Assembly: GCA_900541345.1 (NCBI GenBank)
Contig: UQJE01000065.1
Location: 1-14,037 of the forward strand
Length of the DNA: 14,037 nt
Direction of reading: 5' to 3'
From: an uncultured Blautia sp.
GTDB taxonomy: Bacteria > Bacillota > Clostridia > Lachnospirales > Lachnospiraceae
Of the stretch, positions 7,874-13,549 are shown piece after piece. The notes below the pieces were generated by a model. That model saw nothing but the letters and a program-made list of their open reading frames with translations. It was not told where the DNA came from and made no database searches. Numbering within the stretch: the stretch's first letter is position 1; every line of letters begins with the position of its first letter. Both the position numbers and the translations under genes were made by a program.

Positions 7874-9610
7874 TTATGACATCCAAAGTACAAGATGCTC
7901 TGCTATCGGCCCAAGTGCCAGTGCAGGGAAGAATGTCAATGCTGCAAAGATATATACAACAACTACTAAAACAACTGTAAAAATTACATTGTCCGTCCGT
8001 AATGTTCCTACTGTCTCATTTACACGGCGTTTTGCCAGCAGACTTCCTGCGATTGCAAGCTGTGCGATAATAGCAATATATCTTCCGAAGAACATGGCAA
8101 GACCAGTCGTAATATTCCAGAATACAGTATTATCTGCCAGTCCCTCAAAACCGGAACCGTTGTTTGCAGCAGAAGAAGCATATTCATATAAAACCTGTGA
8201 CAGTCCATGAAAACCTTCGTTTGTAATTCCTTCCATTCCCGCCCCTGTCATAACGGCAAGCGCGGAAAAACCAAGAATAAGAAGCGGATGCACGATCAGT
8301 ACAAGAGCCACAAGCTTCATTTCTTTTCCTTCAATTTTCTTTCCAAGATATTCCGGAGTACGTCCAATCATAAGTCCGCAGAGGAATACGGCAAGAATTA
8401 CATACATTACCATATTCATAAGACCGACGCCCTTACCGCCGAATACACAGTTTAGCATCATGTGAAGCATTGGAACCATTCCTCCAAGAGGGGTCAGGGT
8501 ATCGTGCATATTGTTAACTGTACCTGTAGTAAATGAGGTGGTTGTCGTTGTAAAGAGTGCAGACTGGGCAATGCCGAAGCGCATCTCTTTTCCTTCCATG
8601 CTTCCCATATCCTGATTGAGGCCAACTGCTTCCAGAGCCGGGTTTCCCGCCTGCTCTGCGTTAAAGCAGATAAGAAGTCCTACAAGGAAGAGTATAGACA
8701 TAGCTGCAAAAATAGTTCTTCCCTGATTTCCGAAAATGACTTTTTTCTGAGCAGACATAACAACCTGATTTTTCTTTGATTCTTTTCTTCTCTTCATTGT
8801 CATTTTTCCAAAAGTAATGACACAGGATCCCGGAAGAACCATCATACAAAGAAGTTCGATCATATTCGAAATTACAGTCGGATTTTCAAATGGGGTTGTT
8901 GAGTTTGCTCCGAAAAATCCACCGCCGTTTGTTCCCAGATGTTTAATACTTTCCAACGCTGCCACAGGTCCCATTGCAAGATCCTGATACTGTCCCTCAA
9001 TTGTCTGTACGGTCTGGTTTGCCGCAAGTGTCTGAGGAACTCCCTGCCAAATCAGAAAAAGTCCGGCAATCAGAGATACAGGAATAAGAATACGTGTGGT
9101 AATTCGCACCATATCTTCATAAAAGTTTCCTACATCCTTCCGCTTTCCTGCAAGCCCTCTGCAGAATGCCATACATGCCGCATATCCACTGGCAGCAGAT
9201 ACAAACATCATAAAAATGATAACAAGCATCTGGCTTAAATAAGAAAGACCGGACTCACCGGAATAATGCTGAAGGTTTGTATTTGTCATAAAGCTGATAA
9301 TTGTGTTAAAAGAAAGGGTCGGTTCCATAGCTTCGATTCCATTCGGATTTACAAATAATAATCCCTGAAGCCTTAAAACAAGATACCCGGTAAATACCAT
9401 CACTGCGTTTGTGGTAAGTAAATGAAGCGCATATTGCTTCCAGTTCATTCCCTCACCGTTTATTCTGCAGACCTTATAGATCAAACCGTCCACACGGTTA
9501 AAAAGCGGATCTGCAAATGTTTTCTCTTTTGTGGCGATATGGTACATATAAGTTCCCATAGGGATTACAAGCACCATAAATATCGCAAGGGTAACCACTA
9601 TCTGTAACAT
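7874..9610 (-). CDS. kdpA: Potassium-transporting ATPase K+-binding subunit KdpA
   Basis: Channel-like membrane subunit that binds K+ in the Kdp pump, 578 aa, with about ten hydrophobic segments. The four pore-loop regions can be recognised: TNTNLQHYSGE (about 109-119), GTNGGGFFGANS, TTGTVNNMHDTLTPLGG, and SSAANNGSGFEGL. These match the selectivity-filter segments of the family, which descends from Trk/Ktr-type four-repeat channels. The filter-proximal FFGANS differs from the E. coli FFNANS. The ATG at 9610 is preceded by GGAGGAG at 7-base spacing. kdpF ends 31 bp upstream and kdpB starts 34 bp downstream. All key segments look complete. Confidence 0.96.
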   Translation of the reverse strand: MLQIVVTLAIFMVLVIPMGTYMYHIATKEKTFADPLFNRVDGLIYKVCRINGEGMNWKQYALHLLTTNAVMVFTGYLVLRLQGLLFVNPNGIEAMEPTLSFNTIISFMTNTNLQHYSGESGLSYLSQMLVIIFMMFVSAASGYAACMAFCRGLAGKRKDVGNFYEDMVRITTRILIPVSLIAGLFLIWQGVPQTLAANQTVQTIEGQYQDLAMGPVAALESIKHLGTNGGGFFGANSTTPFENPTVISNMIELLCMMVLPGSCVITFGKMTMKRRKESKKNQVVMSAQKKVIFGNQGRTIFAAMSILFLVGLLICFNAEQAGNPALEAVGLNQDMGSMEGKEMRFGIAQSALFTTTTTSFTTGTVNNMHDTLTPLGGMVPMLHMMLNCVFGGKGVGLMNMVMYVILAVFLCGLMIGRTPEYLGKKIEGKEMKLVALVLIVHPLLILGFSALAVMTGAGMEGITNEGFHGLSQVLYEYASSAANNGSGFEGLADNTVFWNITTGLAMFFGRYIAIIAQLAIAGSLLAKRRVNETVGTLRTDNVIFTVVLVVVVYIFAALTFFPALALGPIAEHLVLWMS

Positions 9611-9641
9611 TTTTTCTCTCCTCCAAGTCTAATCCCTTTTC

Positions 9642-9719
9642 TTACAATTTTTCCGGATAAATCAGTGCATAAAATAAATATCCGGTAAGTAGTAAAATGA
9701 TAATTGCCAACAAAATCAT
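9642..9719 (-). CDS. kdpF: KdpF, small membrane subunit of the K+ pump
   Basis: A 25-residue peptide read on the - strand: a single hydrophobic helix (MILLAIIILLLTG), then YLFYALIYPEKL. The L-Y-A-L-x-x-PE ending is the KdpF signature, and the position directly before kdpA is the canonical one. KdpF is a lipid-like stabilising peptide bound to KdpA/KdpB; it helps the purified complex but is often dispensable in cells. Its ATG has AAGGAGG about 7 bases upstream and overlaps the stop codon of the preceding 41-aa peptide by 4 bases (ATGA), which suggests coupled translation. It is slightly shorter than the 29 aa of E. coli. It is easily missed because of its size. Confidence 0.9.
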   Translation of the reverse strand: MILLAIIILLLTGYLFYALIYPEKL

Positions 9720-9841
9720 TTTTCTTCCTCCTTATACACGGTGGCTGTACCCACCTGTTTTTCACACCAGTCTGCTAAAAGCTTCATGCTTCCAAAGCAG
9801 ACAGCCAAAATGAAAATCATAACTATATCCATTGTTTTCAT
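9716..9841 (-). CDS. 41-aa hydrophobic peptide at the head of the kdp operon
   Basis: A short gene starting MKTMDIVMIFILAV. It has one predicted membrane helix (about residues 5-23), then KLLADWCEKQVG and a charged tail of K and E. It is not a known pump subunit that I can name. It is the first gene of the operon and overlaps kdpF by 4 bases. The kdp region of Clostridium acetobutylicum is reported to begin with two small hydrophobic reading frames (orfZ, orfY). By order, this peptide would match the first and KdpF the second, though I cannot compare sequences. The start may be the ATG at 9841 (AAGGA 9 bases upstream) or the in-frame ATG at 9832 (AAAGGG 9 bases upstream). Overlap, operon position and a clear ribosome binding site support real translation; the function is unknown. 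Confidence 0.72.
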   Translation of the reverse strand: MKTMDIVMIFILAVCFGSMKLLADWCEKQVGTATVYKEEEK

Positions 9842-9869
9842 CCCTTTCTTTCCTTTTCTGGCAGAACCA

Positions 9870-9898
9870 ATCATAGCACAAAAAATTTTAAATCAGTG
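9870..9898 (-). promoter_or_regulatory. Candidate kdp operon promoter (extended -10)
   Basis: On the - strand TATGAT (9870-9875) is preceded by TGC, giving an extended -10 element. The -35 position 17 bp upstream reads CACTGA, which is poor. A weak -35 with a good extended -10 fits a promoter that needs an activator such as KdpE. Transcription would begin near 9863, leaving a leader of only about 22 bases, too short for a riboswitch. It was assigned by eye only. Confidence 0.5.
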
Positions 9899-9918
9899 TT
9901 ATAATGCCGGACTGCAAA

Positions 9919-9935
9919 ATTAAAATGGTATTAAA
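9919..9935 (-). promoter_or_regulatory. Candidate KdpE operator: TTTAAT-N5-TTTAAT direct repeat
   Basis: On the - strand two identical TTTAAT hexamers are separated by 5 bases (11-bp period), the spacing used by OmpR/PhoB-family response regulators. The T-rich tandem form resembles the E. coli KdpE site. It lies about 20 bp upstream of the weak kdp -35 and 6 bp upstream of the -35 of the divergent DUF2871 promoter, so it could affect either. The sequence is AT-rich, so chance is a real alternative. Confidence 0.4.
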
Positions 9936-9941
9936 AAATAC

Positions 9942-9970
9942 TTGACAGATTATGTCCGATATATTATACT
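9942..9970 (+). promoter_or_regulatory. Sigma-A promoter of the DUF2871 gene
   Basis: A perfect -35 TTGACA (9942-9947), 17-bp spacer and near-perfect -10 TATACT (9965-9970). Transcription should start about 9977, giving a leader near 59 bases. Such a strong core promoter usually needs repression, and a palindrome sits right at the expected start site. Confidence 0.85.
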
Positions 9971-9977
9971 TTTAAAA

Positions 9978-9990
9978 TGAACATTGTTCA
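9978..9990. promoter_or_regulatory. Palindromic operator TGAAC-ATT-GTTCA
   Basis: A perfect inverted repeat of 5-bp arms around a 3-bp centre, starting 8 bp after the -10 and so covering the predicted transcription start of the DUF2871 gene. That is a classical repressor site. The form resembles operators of TetR-type repressors. No candidate repressor gene is in the window apart from the LysR fragment and the two response regulators, none of which fits well. Confidence 0.5.
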
Positions 9991-10035
9991 AATCGAAAAT
10001 ACCGTATTTTTTACGTTACATAAGGAGGCTTTCTC

Positions 10036-10455
10036 ATGAAAAAATTATGGAATACTGCTTTTATTTATTTCTGGCTCGCTATGGCAGGCGGCGTATTCTA
10101 TCGGGAGTTTACAAAATTTAACGATTATTCCGGAAAAACTGTGCTTGGACTTCTCCATGTACATCTTCTTGTTCTCGGAACTCTTATGTTTTTAATTATC
10201 GCACTATTCTGCCGGACTCTTCCCCTTCTGGAAGCAAAAGGCTTCCGGAAATTTTTAATTCTTTATAATATTGCGCTTCCATTTATGGCAGTTACCATGC
10301 TGGTACGCGGTATCCTGGAAGTAAAAGGCACTGCTTTATCCTCCGCACAGAATGCCATGATTTCCGGTTTTGCCGGGATTTCCCACATTCTTATGCTGAT
10401 TTCTCTTGTCATGCTTCTTCTTTCCCTGAAAAAAGAGCTTCTGAAAAATGAATAA
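10036..10455 (+). CDS. DUF2871 family membrane protein
   Basis: Small integral membrane protein of 139 aa with four hydrophobic segments (about 8-24, 37-60, 72-92, 112-131), recognised as DUF2871 by the opening AGGVFYREFTKFNDYSGKTVLGLLHVHLLVLG. No function is established for the family. Histidines at 41 and 43 (HVH, in the second segment) and 117 (SHILML, in the fourth) lie in the membrane and could hold a haem or metal, as in haem-copper oxidase-like folds; this is inference. The ATG has AAGGAGG 7 bases upstream. It is the only complete + strand gene in the right half. It is read from its own strong promoter, divergent from kdp, and ends just before a hairpin shared with the opposite gene. 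Confidence 0.88.
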   Translation: MKKLWNTAFIYFWLAMAGGVFYREFTKFNDYSGKTVLGLLHVHLLVLGTLMFLIIALFCRTLPLLEAKGFRKFLILYNIALPFMAVTMLVRGILEVKGTALSSAQNAMISGFAGISHILMLISLVMLLLSLKKELLKNE

Positions 10456-10464
10456 AACATACAA

Positions 10465-10500
10465 ACAGCCGCAGACGAAATTTCTTCCGCCTGCGGCTGT
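10465..10500. terminator. Hairpin terminator between convergent genes
   Basis: ACAGCCGCAG (10465-10474) pairs perfectly with CTGCGGCTGT (10491-10500), a 10-bp GC-rich stem with a 16-base loop that can partly pair (GAA with TTC). On the - strand it is followed by TTTGTATGTTTTA, a good T-tail, so it ends the transcript of the cytidylate-kinase-like gene. On the + strand it follows the DUF2871 stop by 9 bases but lacks a clear T run (CTCTTACTG), so it is weaker in that direction. Confidence 0.85.
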
Positions 10501-10503
10501 CTC

Positions 10504-11505
10504 TTACTGCTGATGTATCATTCTCTCTATCATATCTACCGTCTCTTTGATTCCATAGCTTGCACTGTTAATACAAAGATCGTAATTCTCTGTATTTCCC
10601 CATTTCTCGCCTGAATAGAACTGATAGTACTTTCTGTGCTGGCGGTCCATCTTCTTTAAAAAGTGTGATGCCTGCTTAAAGTTCATATTCCTTGCTTCCA
10701 TAACGTGCTGTGTTCTGATGGCAAAAGGCGCGTCAATGAAAATGCTGATATGAGGAATGTGATTGTTTTTCAAAATCACATCTGCACACCGTCCCATAAT
10801 AATGCAGTCCTCGCTGCGCGCCATCGAGCAGATCAGATCGCTCGTATTAAAAAATACAGCGTCCTGGGTAGGAAGCCCGTGATACCTGTTAAAATCACGG
10901 AGCCATTCTTTTAAATGAAATCCGCTTTTCTTTTTGTACTTATCAAAGTTTGTAAAGCTTGCCATATCATTTACAGAATCTTTATCTGCTTCCAGACGCT
11001 TCATTACCTGATTAAAAATTTCCGCATCATAATAATTAATACGAAGGGCATCCGCCAGAGCAAAGCCTATATCGTTTCCTGCGCTTCCCTGTGTTCTTCC
11101 AATACAGATTACAAGATGGTCGTCCTTTGAAAATTTCTGTCGGAGATTCGATGTATTTAACTGAGCTCTTGCAATGTCCAGAATATCAACAGAACCAAAT
11201 GTATCTGGCAAAGCTGCCACTTCCTGAAGGATACCATCATATTTTATCATAAGACGCTTTCTCACTTCTTTGTCCTGTATGGTACGGGCCATATTGCTGA
11301 TAAGCGCCATTTCGCTTCTAAGAAGATGACCATCCGGCTTTGTATACATGAGCATTGCAAGGCTGCGAATACAGTTTTCTCTGTCCCCTGTAAAGGTCCG
11401 CCCCAGAGCAGAACCTACGCAGTTATAAACTTCTCCGTCCAGCTCGTAAAGCTTCTCTGCAATTTCTCTGCATTTTTCTTTATTTGCCTGTAACTTTTCC
11501 TGCAT
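10504..11505 (-). CDS. Cytidylate-kinase-like protein with N-terminal helical extension
   Basis: Predicted cytosolic P-loop protein, 333 aa, of the cytidylate-kinase-like (Cytidylate_kin2) family. Residues 131-147 form a beta strand and a modified P-loop (GRTQGSAGNDIG, where the family usually has GSGGREIG), followed by a LADAL helix and NYYDAEIF. IIMGRCADVIL (about 235-245), SIFIDAPFAIRTQHVM, and the late DLCINSASYGIKETVDMI match the family pattern. The first 130 or so residues are a helical extension of unknown role, making it longer than the usual 200-220 aa. Family members are abundant in clostridia; their true substrate is mostly unproven, and the housekeeping Cmk is a different protein. 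AGGAGGAG precedes the ATG. It lies 15 bp after the antiporter gene, so the two are co-transcribed. Confidence 0.83.
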   Translation of the reverse strand: MQEKLQANKEKCREIAEKLYELDGEVYNCVGSALGRTFTGDRENCIRSLAMLMYTKPDGHLLRSEMALISNMARTIQDKEVRKRLMIKYDGILQEVAALPDTFGSVDILDIARAQLNTSNLRQKFSKDDHLVICIGRTQGSAGNDIGFALADALRINYYDAEIFNQVMKRLEADKDSVNDMASFTNFDKYKKKSGFHLKEWLRDFNRYHGLPTQDAVFFNTSDLICSMARSEDCIIMGRCADVILKNNHIPHISIFIDAPFAIRTQHVMEARNMNFKQASHFLKKMDRQHRKYYQFYSGEKWGNTENYDLCINSASYGIKETVDMIERMIHQQ

Positions 11506-11520
11506 ATTTTCTCCTCCTTC

Positions 11521-12960
11521 CTACAAAAAGAATACCAGCATATCCAGTATAAATACCGGTATCAAAAATGCAAGCGACCATAACATATACCCAAAGAAGG
11601 ATGGCATATTGACACCGTTTTCATCAGAAATGGCTTTTACCATAAAGTTTGGCGCATTTCCAATATATGTATTTGCTCCCATGAATACGGCTCCGCAGGA
11701 AATGGCAGTGAGCGTTTTTACGGAAATCGTTCCAAGTGTAGTTGTAATTCCGCTTGTAAATCCAAGTGTTCCTGCTGTTGTGAGGAATACAAGATACGTC
11801 GGAGTATTATCAAGGAAACTGGAAAGCGCTCCCGTTGCCCAGAACATCTGCGCCGGCGCCGTAATTCCAAGCTCCGGTCCCATTGTTTTTAAAAGCATAA
11901 GGGCAGGCTGCATAGTAATAAAAATCCCGATAAAAAGTACGGCAACCTCTTTGATCGCACCCCAGGTAAAATGGTTTCTTCTTCTGATCTCCGGGTTTGT
12001 TGTCTTAAAGGACAGCCAGGTAGCCACAAGAATGATCACGATCTCAATGACAGAAGGAAAGCCTAATGTCACTTCTCCGAAAATATGGATTCCGCGTACA
12101 TTTCCGGAAGCGTCCTGAAATGCGCTCATTCCCGGAAGCACACCACTTAAAATGACAGCTCCAACAATCATAAGAAGGAAAATGATGTTGTGAAGACCGT
12201 CAATGCGAAACTCCGTTCCCGGTTTTCGAATATCCGGTTTTTCACCGACTGCAATATCTTTTTTATATGCTCTCTTATCAAGATGGTAAAATACAAACAG
12301 AAGAATTACCATATTAAATAAAAGCATAGGCAAAAGATGAAGACTCCAGAAAAACGGAACTCCCCGCATAAATCCCATTAAAAGCGGCGGGTCGCCAATA
12401 GGCGTCAGACAGCCGCCCATATTAGATACCAGGAAAATAAAAAATACCATAATATGGCTTTTCCTTTTTCTCCAGGAATTCATTTTAATAATTGGTCGCA
12501 CCATAAGCATACTTGCTCCTGTCGTTCCAATGCAGCTTGAAAGAAGCGTTCCAAGGGCAAGAAGCCCTACGTTTACTCTTGGCGAACCTGCAAAATCCCC
12601 CTCCATCGTGATATTTCCAGATACACAGAACAATCCGAACAGAAGCACAATAAAGGTAAGATAATCGTTAAACAAACATTCAAGAACGGTCTCTGCCGTC
12701 ATCCCTGCCCCGTACACTACTGCAAAAGGAATTACAAGGAGCAGGATCCAGAAGCCCACTACAAGTGGCTGATGCGCTTCCCACCACTCACCTTTTACAA
12801 GGGGCATGACTGCGATACACAGGAGAAGCCCTGCAAACGGTATACACAGCCATAGCGGCACACCTGTGGCTTCACTGCCGTTTTCTGCTGCATAGACAGA
12901 AACAGGGCAGGACAGAAGAGCCACAAGTGTGCCGCTTAAAAACGTCCATAATTTTTTCAC
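11521..12960 (-). CDS. NhaD/CitMHS_2-type sodium:proton antiporter or organate transporter
   Basis: Ion-transporter superfamily membrane protein, 479 aa, with about 12 hydrophobic segments. It begins with a signal-like hydrophobic stretch ending VYA-A near residue 24, as in other members of this group. The two inverted half-site signatures are clear: GTTGASMLMVRP (145-156) with GGCLTPIGDPPLL (182-194), and FLDNTPTYL (382-390) with GANTYIGNAPNFM (428-440). These mark the pore-loop ion sites of ArsB/NhaD/CitM proteins. Database names range from Na+/H+ antiporter to citrate transporter; the Kdp setting favours cation exchange, but this is inference. The start is a GTG with GGAGG 7 bases upstream. 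It has its own promoter overlapping the end of the TPR gene and is followed by the cytidylate-kinase-like gene. Confidence 0.85.
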   Translation of the reverse strand: MKKLWTFLSGTLVALLSCPVSVYAAENGSEATGVPLWLCIPFAGLLLCIAVMPLVKGEWWEAHQPLVVGFWILLLVIPFAVVYGAGMTAETVLECLFNDYLTFIVLLFGLFCVSGNITMEGDFAGSPRVNVGLLALGTLLSSCIGTTGASMLMVRPIIKMNSWRKRKSHIMVFFIFLVSNMGGCLTPIGDPPLLMGFMRGVPFFWSLHLLPMLLFNMVILLFVFYHLDKRAYKKDIAVGEKPDIRKPGTEFRIDGLHNIIFLLMIVGAVILSGVLPGMSAFQDASGNVRGIHIFGEVTLGFPSVIEIVIILVATWLSFKTTNPEIRRRNHFTWGAIKEVAVLFIGIFITMQPALMLLKTMGPELGITAPAQMFWATGALSSFLDNTPTYLVFLTTAGTLGFTSGITTTLGTISVKTLTAISCGAVFMGANTYIGNAPNFMVKAISDENGVNMPSFFGYMLWSLAFLIPVFILDMLVFFL

Positions 12961-12994
12961 ACTTCCACCTCCGATGTCATTTTTTCACGTTGCT

Positions 12995-13022
12995 ATTATA
13001 GCACATTGAAGATGAAAATCAA
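12995..13022 (-). promoter_or_regulatory. Promoter of the antiporter gene
   Basis: On the - strand TTGATT (13017-13022), 16-bp spacer, then TGC-TATAAT (-10 at 12995-13000), an extended -10. The -35 overlaps the stop codon of the TPR gene. The -10 is the core of a perfect 13-bp palindrome TGCTATTATAGCA (12991-13003), which could be an operator or chance. Confidence 0.7.
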
Positions 13023-13453
13023 TTAAAATTCCATGTAAAATGACTATTATGGTGAATTTTCTTTTGATTATTTTCTTCCTTTTTACAATCCTTGTCAGAA
13101 TGCTTTGGATTCATAAATTTCACAAAAAAACGAACCGGTTTTTCCTGCTGACAGTCTGCATCTGCATACGCGCATTTTACTGAAGCGTTCTCCATCTGAG
13201 AAAACTGTTCCAGATTAAACCTTGCAGCCGCACAGGAAGGGTCCAGTGCATAGGCAGCCCGGAAATGTTTCATGGCAAGGGAATGTTCTCCTTTCTTTTC
13301 CAGAAGAATTCCCATAAGGTTATGTGGTACTGCAGAATGTGGTTCCTCCTCCATCGCTTTTCTAAGCATCTGCTCACATTTTACAAATTCTCTATTTCCA
13401 ATCTGCTCTCTGCAGTCCTCGATCATTTTCTCATCCATTGTCATACTCATCAT
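13019..13453 (-). CDS. Small TPR-repeat protein
   Basis: A 144-aa cytosolic protein with no signal peptide or membrane segment. Two tetratricopeptide repeats are visible at about 7-40 (FVKCEQMLRKAMEEEPHS) and 41-74 (AVPHNLMGILLEKKGEHSLA, then AMKHFRAAYALDPSCAAA), with the typical small residue and P positions. A polar tail (about 88-144) rich in K, H, N and C has no recognisable fold. TPRs mediate protein-protein contacts; the partner is unknown. The start at 13453 has AAGGAGGTG upstream; ATGs at codons 2, 4 and 6 are alternatives. It follows the response regulator by 96 bp and has its own promoter with regulator-type direct repeats, so it is a probable direct target of that system. Confidence 0.82.
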   Translation of the reverse strand: MMSMTMDEKMIEDCREQIGNREFVKCEQMLRKAMEEEPHSAVPHNLMGILLEKKGEHSLAMKHFRAAYALDPSCAAARFNLEQFSQMENASVKCAYADADCQQEKPVRFFVKFMNPKHSDKDCKKEENNQKKIHHNSHFTWNFN

Positions 13454-13480
13454 AATAAAGCACCTCCTTGATTTGTCTTT

Positions 13481-13486
13481 ATTATA
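13481..13486 (-). promoter_or_regulatory. -10 element of the TPR gene promoter
   Basis: A consensus TATAAT on the - strand, 28 bp upstream of the start codon. The -35 location (13504-13509) reads CACCAA, unlike TTGACA, and lies inside regulator-type direct repeats. This points to activator-dependent transcription. Confidence 0.65.
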
Positions 13487-13493
13487 GCTGAAG

Positions 13494-13547
13494 TCCTGTG
13501 AGATTGGTGTGAGGATTGCTTTTTTCCTGTGAGAATCCTGTGAGAAT
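13494..13547 (-). repeat. Two pairs of 11-bp-spaced direct repeats, candidate response-regulator operator
   Basis: On the + strand the core CTGTGAGA occurs at 13496-13503, 13527-13534 and 13538-13545, with a variant GTGTGAGG at 13507-13514. Spacings are 11, 20 and 11 bp. The distal pair is an exact tandem copy of the 11-mer CCTGTGAGAAT (13526-13536 and 13537-13547). Read on the - strand toward the TPR gene, the unit is TCTCACAGG and the last copy ends 7 bp before the -10. Pairs spaced 11 bp that replace the -35 are typical of PhoB/OmpR-class activators. The block starts just after the stop codon of such a regulator gene. Confidence 0.7.
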
Positions 13548-13549
13548 TT

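Noticed and set aside
7840..7893. Upstream ATG start for kdpB giving 703 aa
   Set aside because: It would overlap kdpA and add 18 atypical residues; the ATG at 7839 matches family length and puts TGES and DKTGT at the same numbers as in E. coli KdpB.
9978..9990. LexA/SOS box
   Set aside because: The Gram-positive box is GAAC-N4-GTTC; here the arms are separated by 3 bases, so the spacing is wrong.
9842..10035. A c-di-AMP (ydaO-type) or other K+-related riboswitch before kdp
   Set aside because: The best kdp promoter leaves a leader of only about 22 bases, and no structured element with a terminator hairpin is visible on either strand.
11609..12118. 169-codon + strand reading frame inside the antiporter gene
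   Set aside because: It mirrors codons of a conserved membrane protein on the other strand and shows no family features.
13494..13547. CRISPR array
   Set aside because: The repeated unit is 8-11 bp with 11-bp periodicity and no spacers; it fits a regulator binding site.
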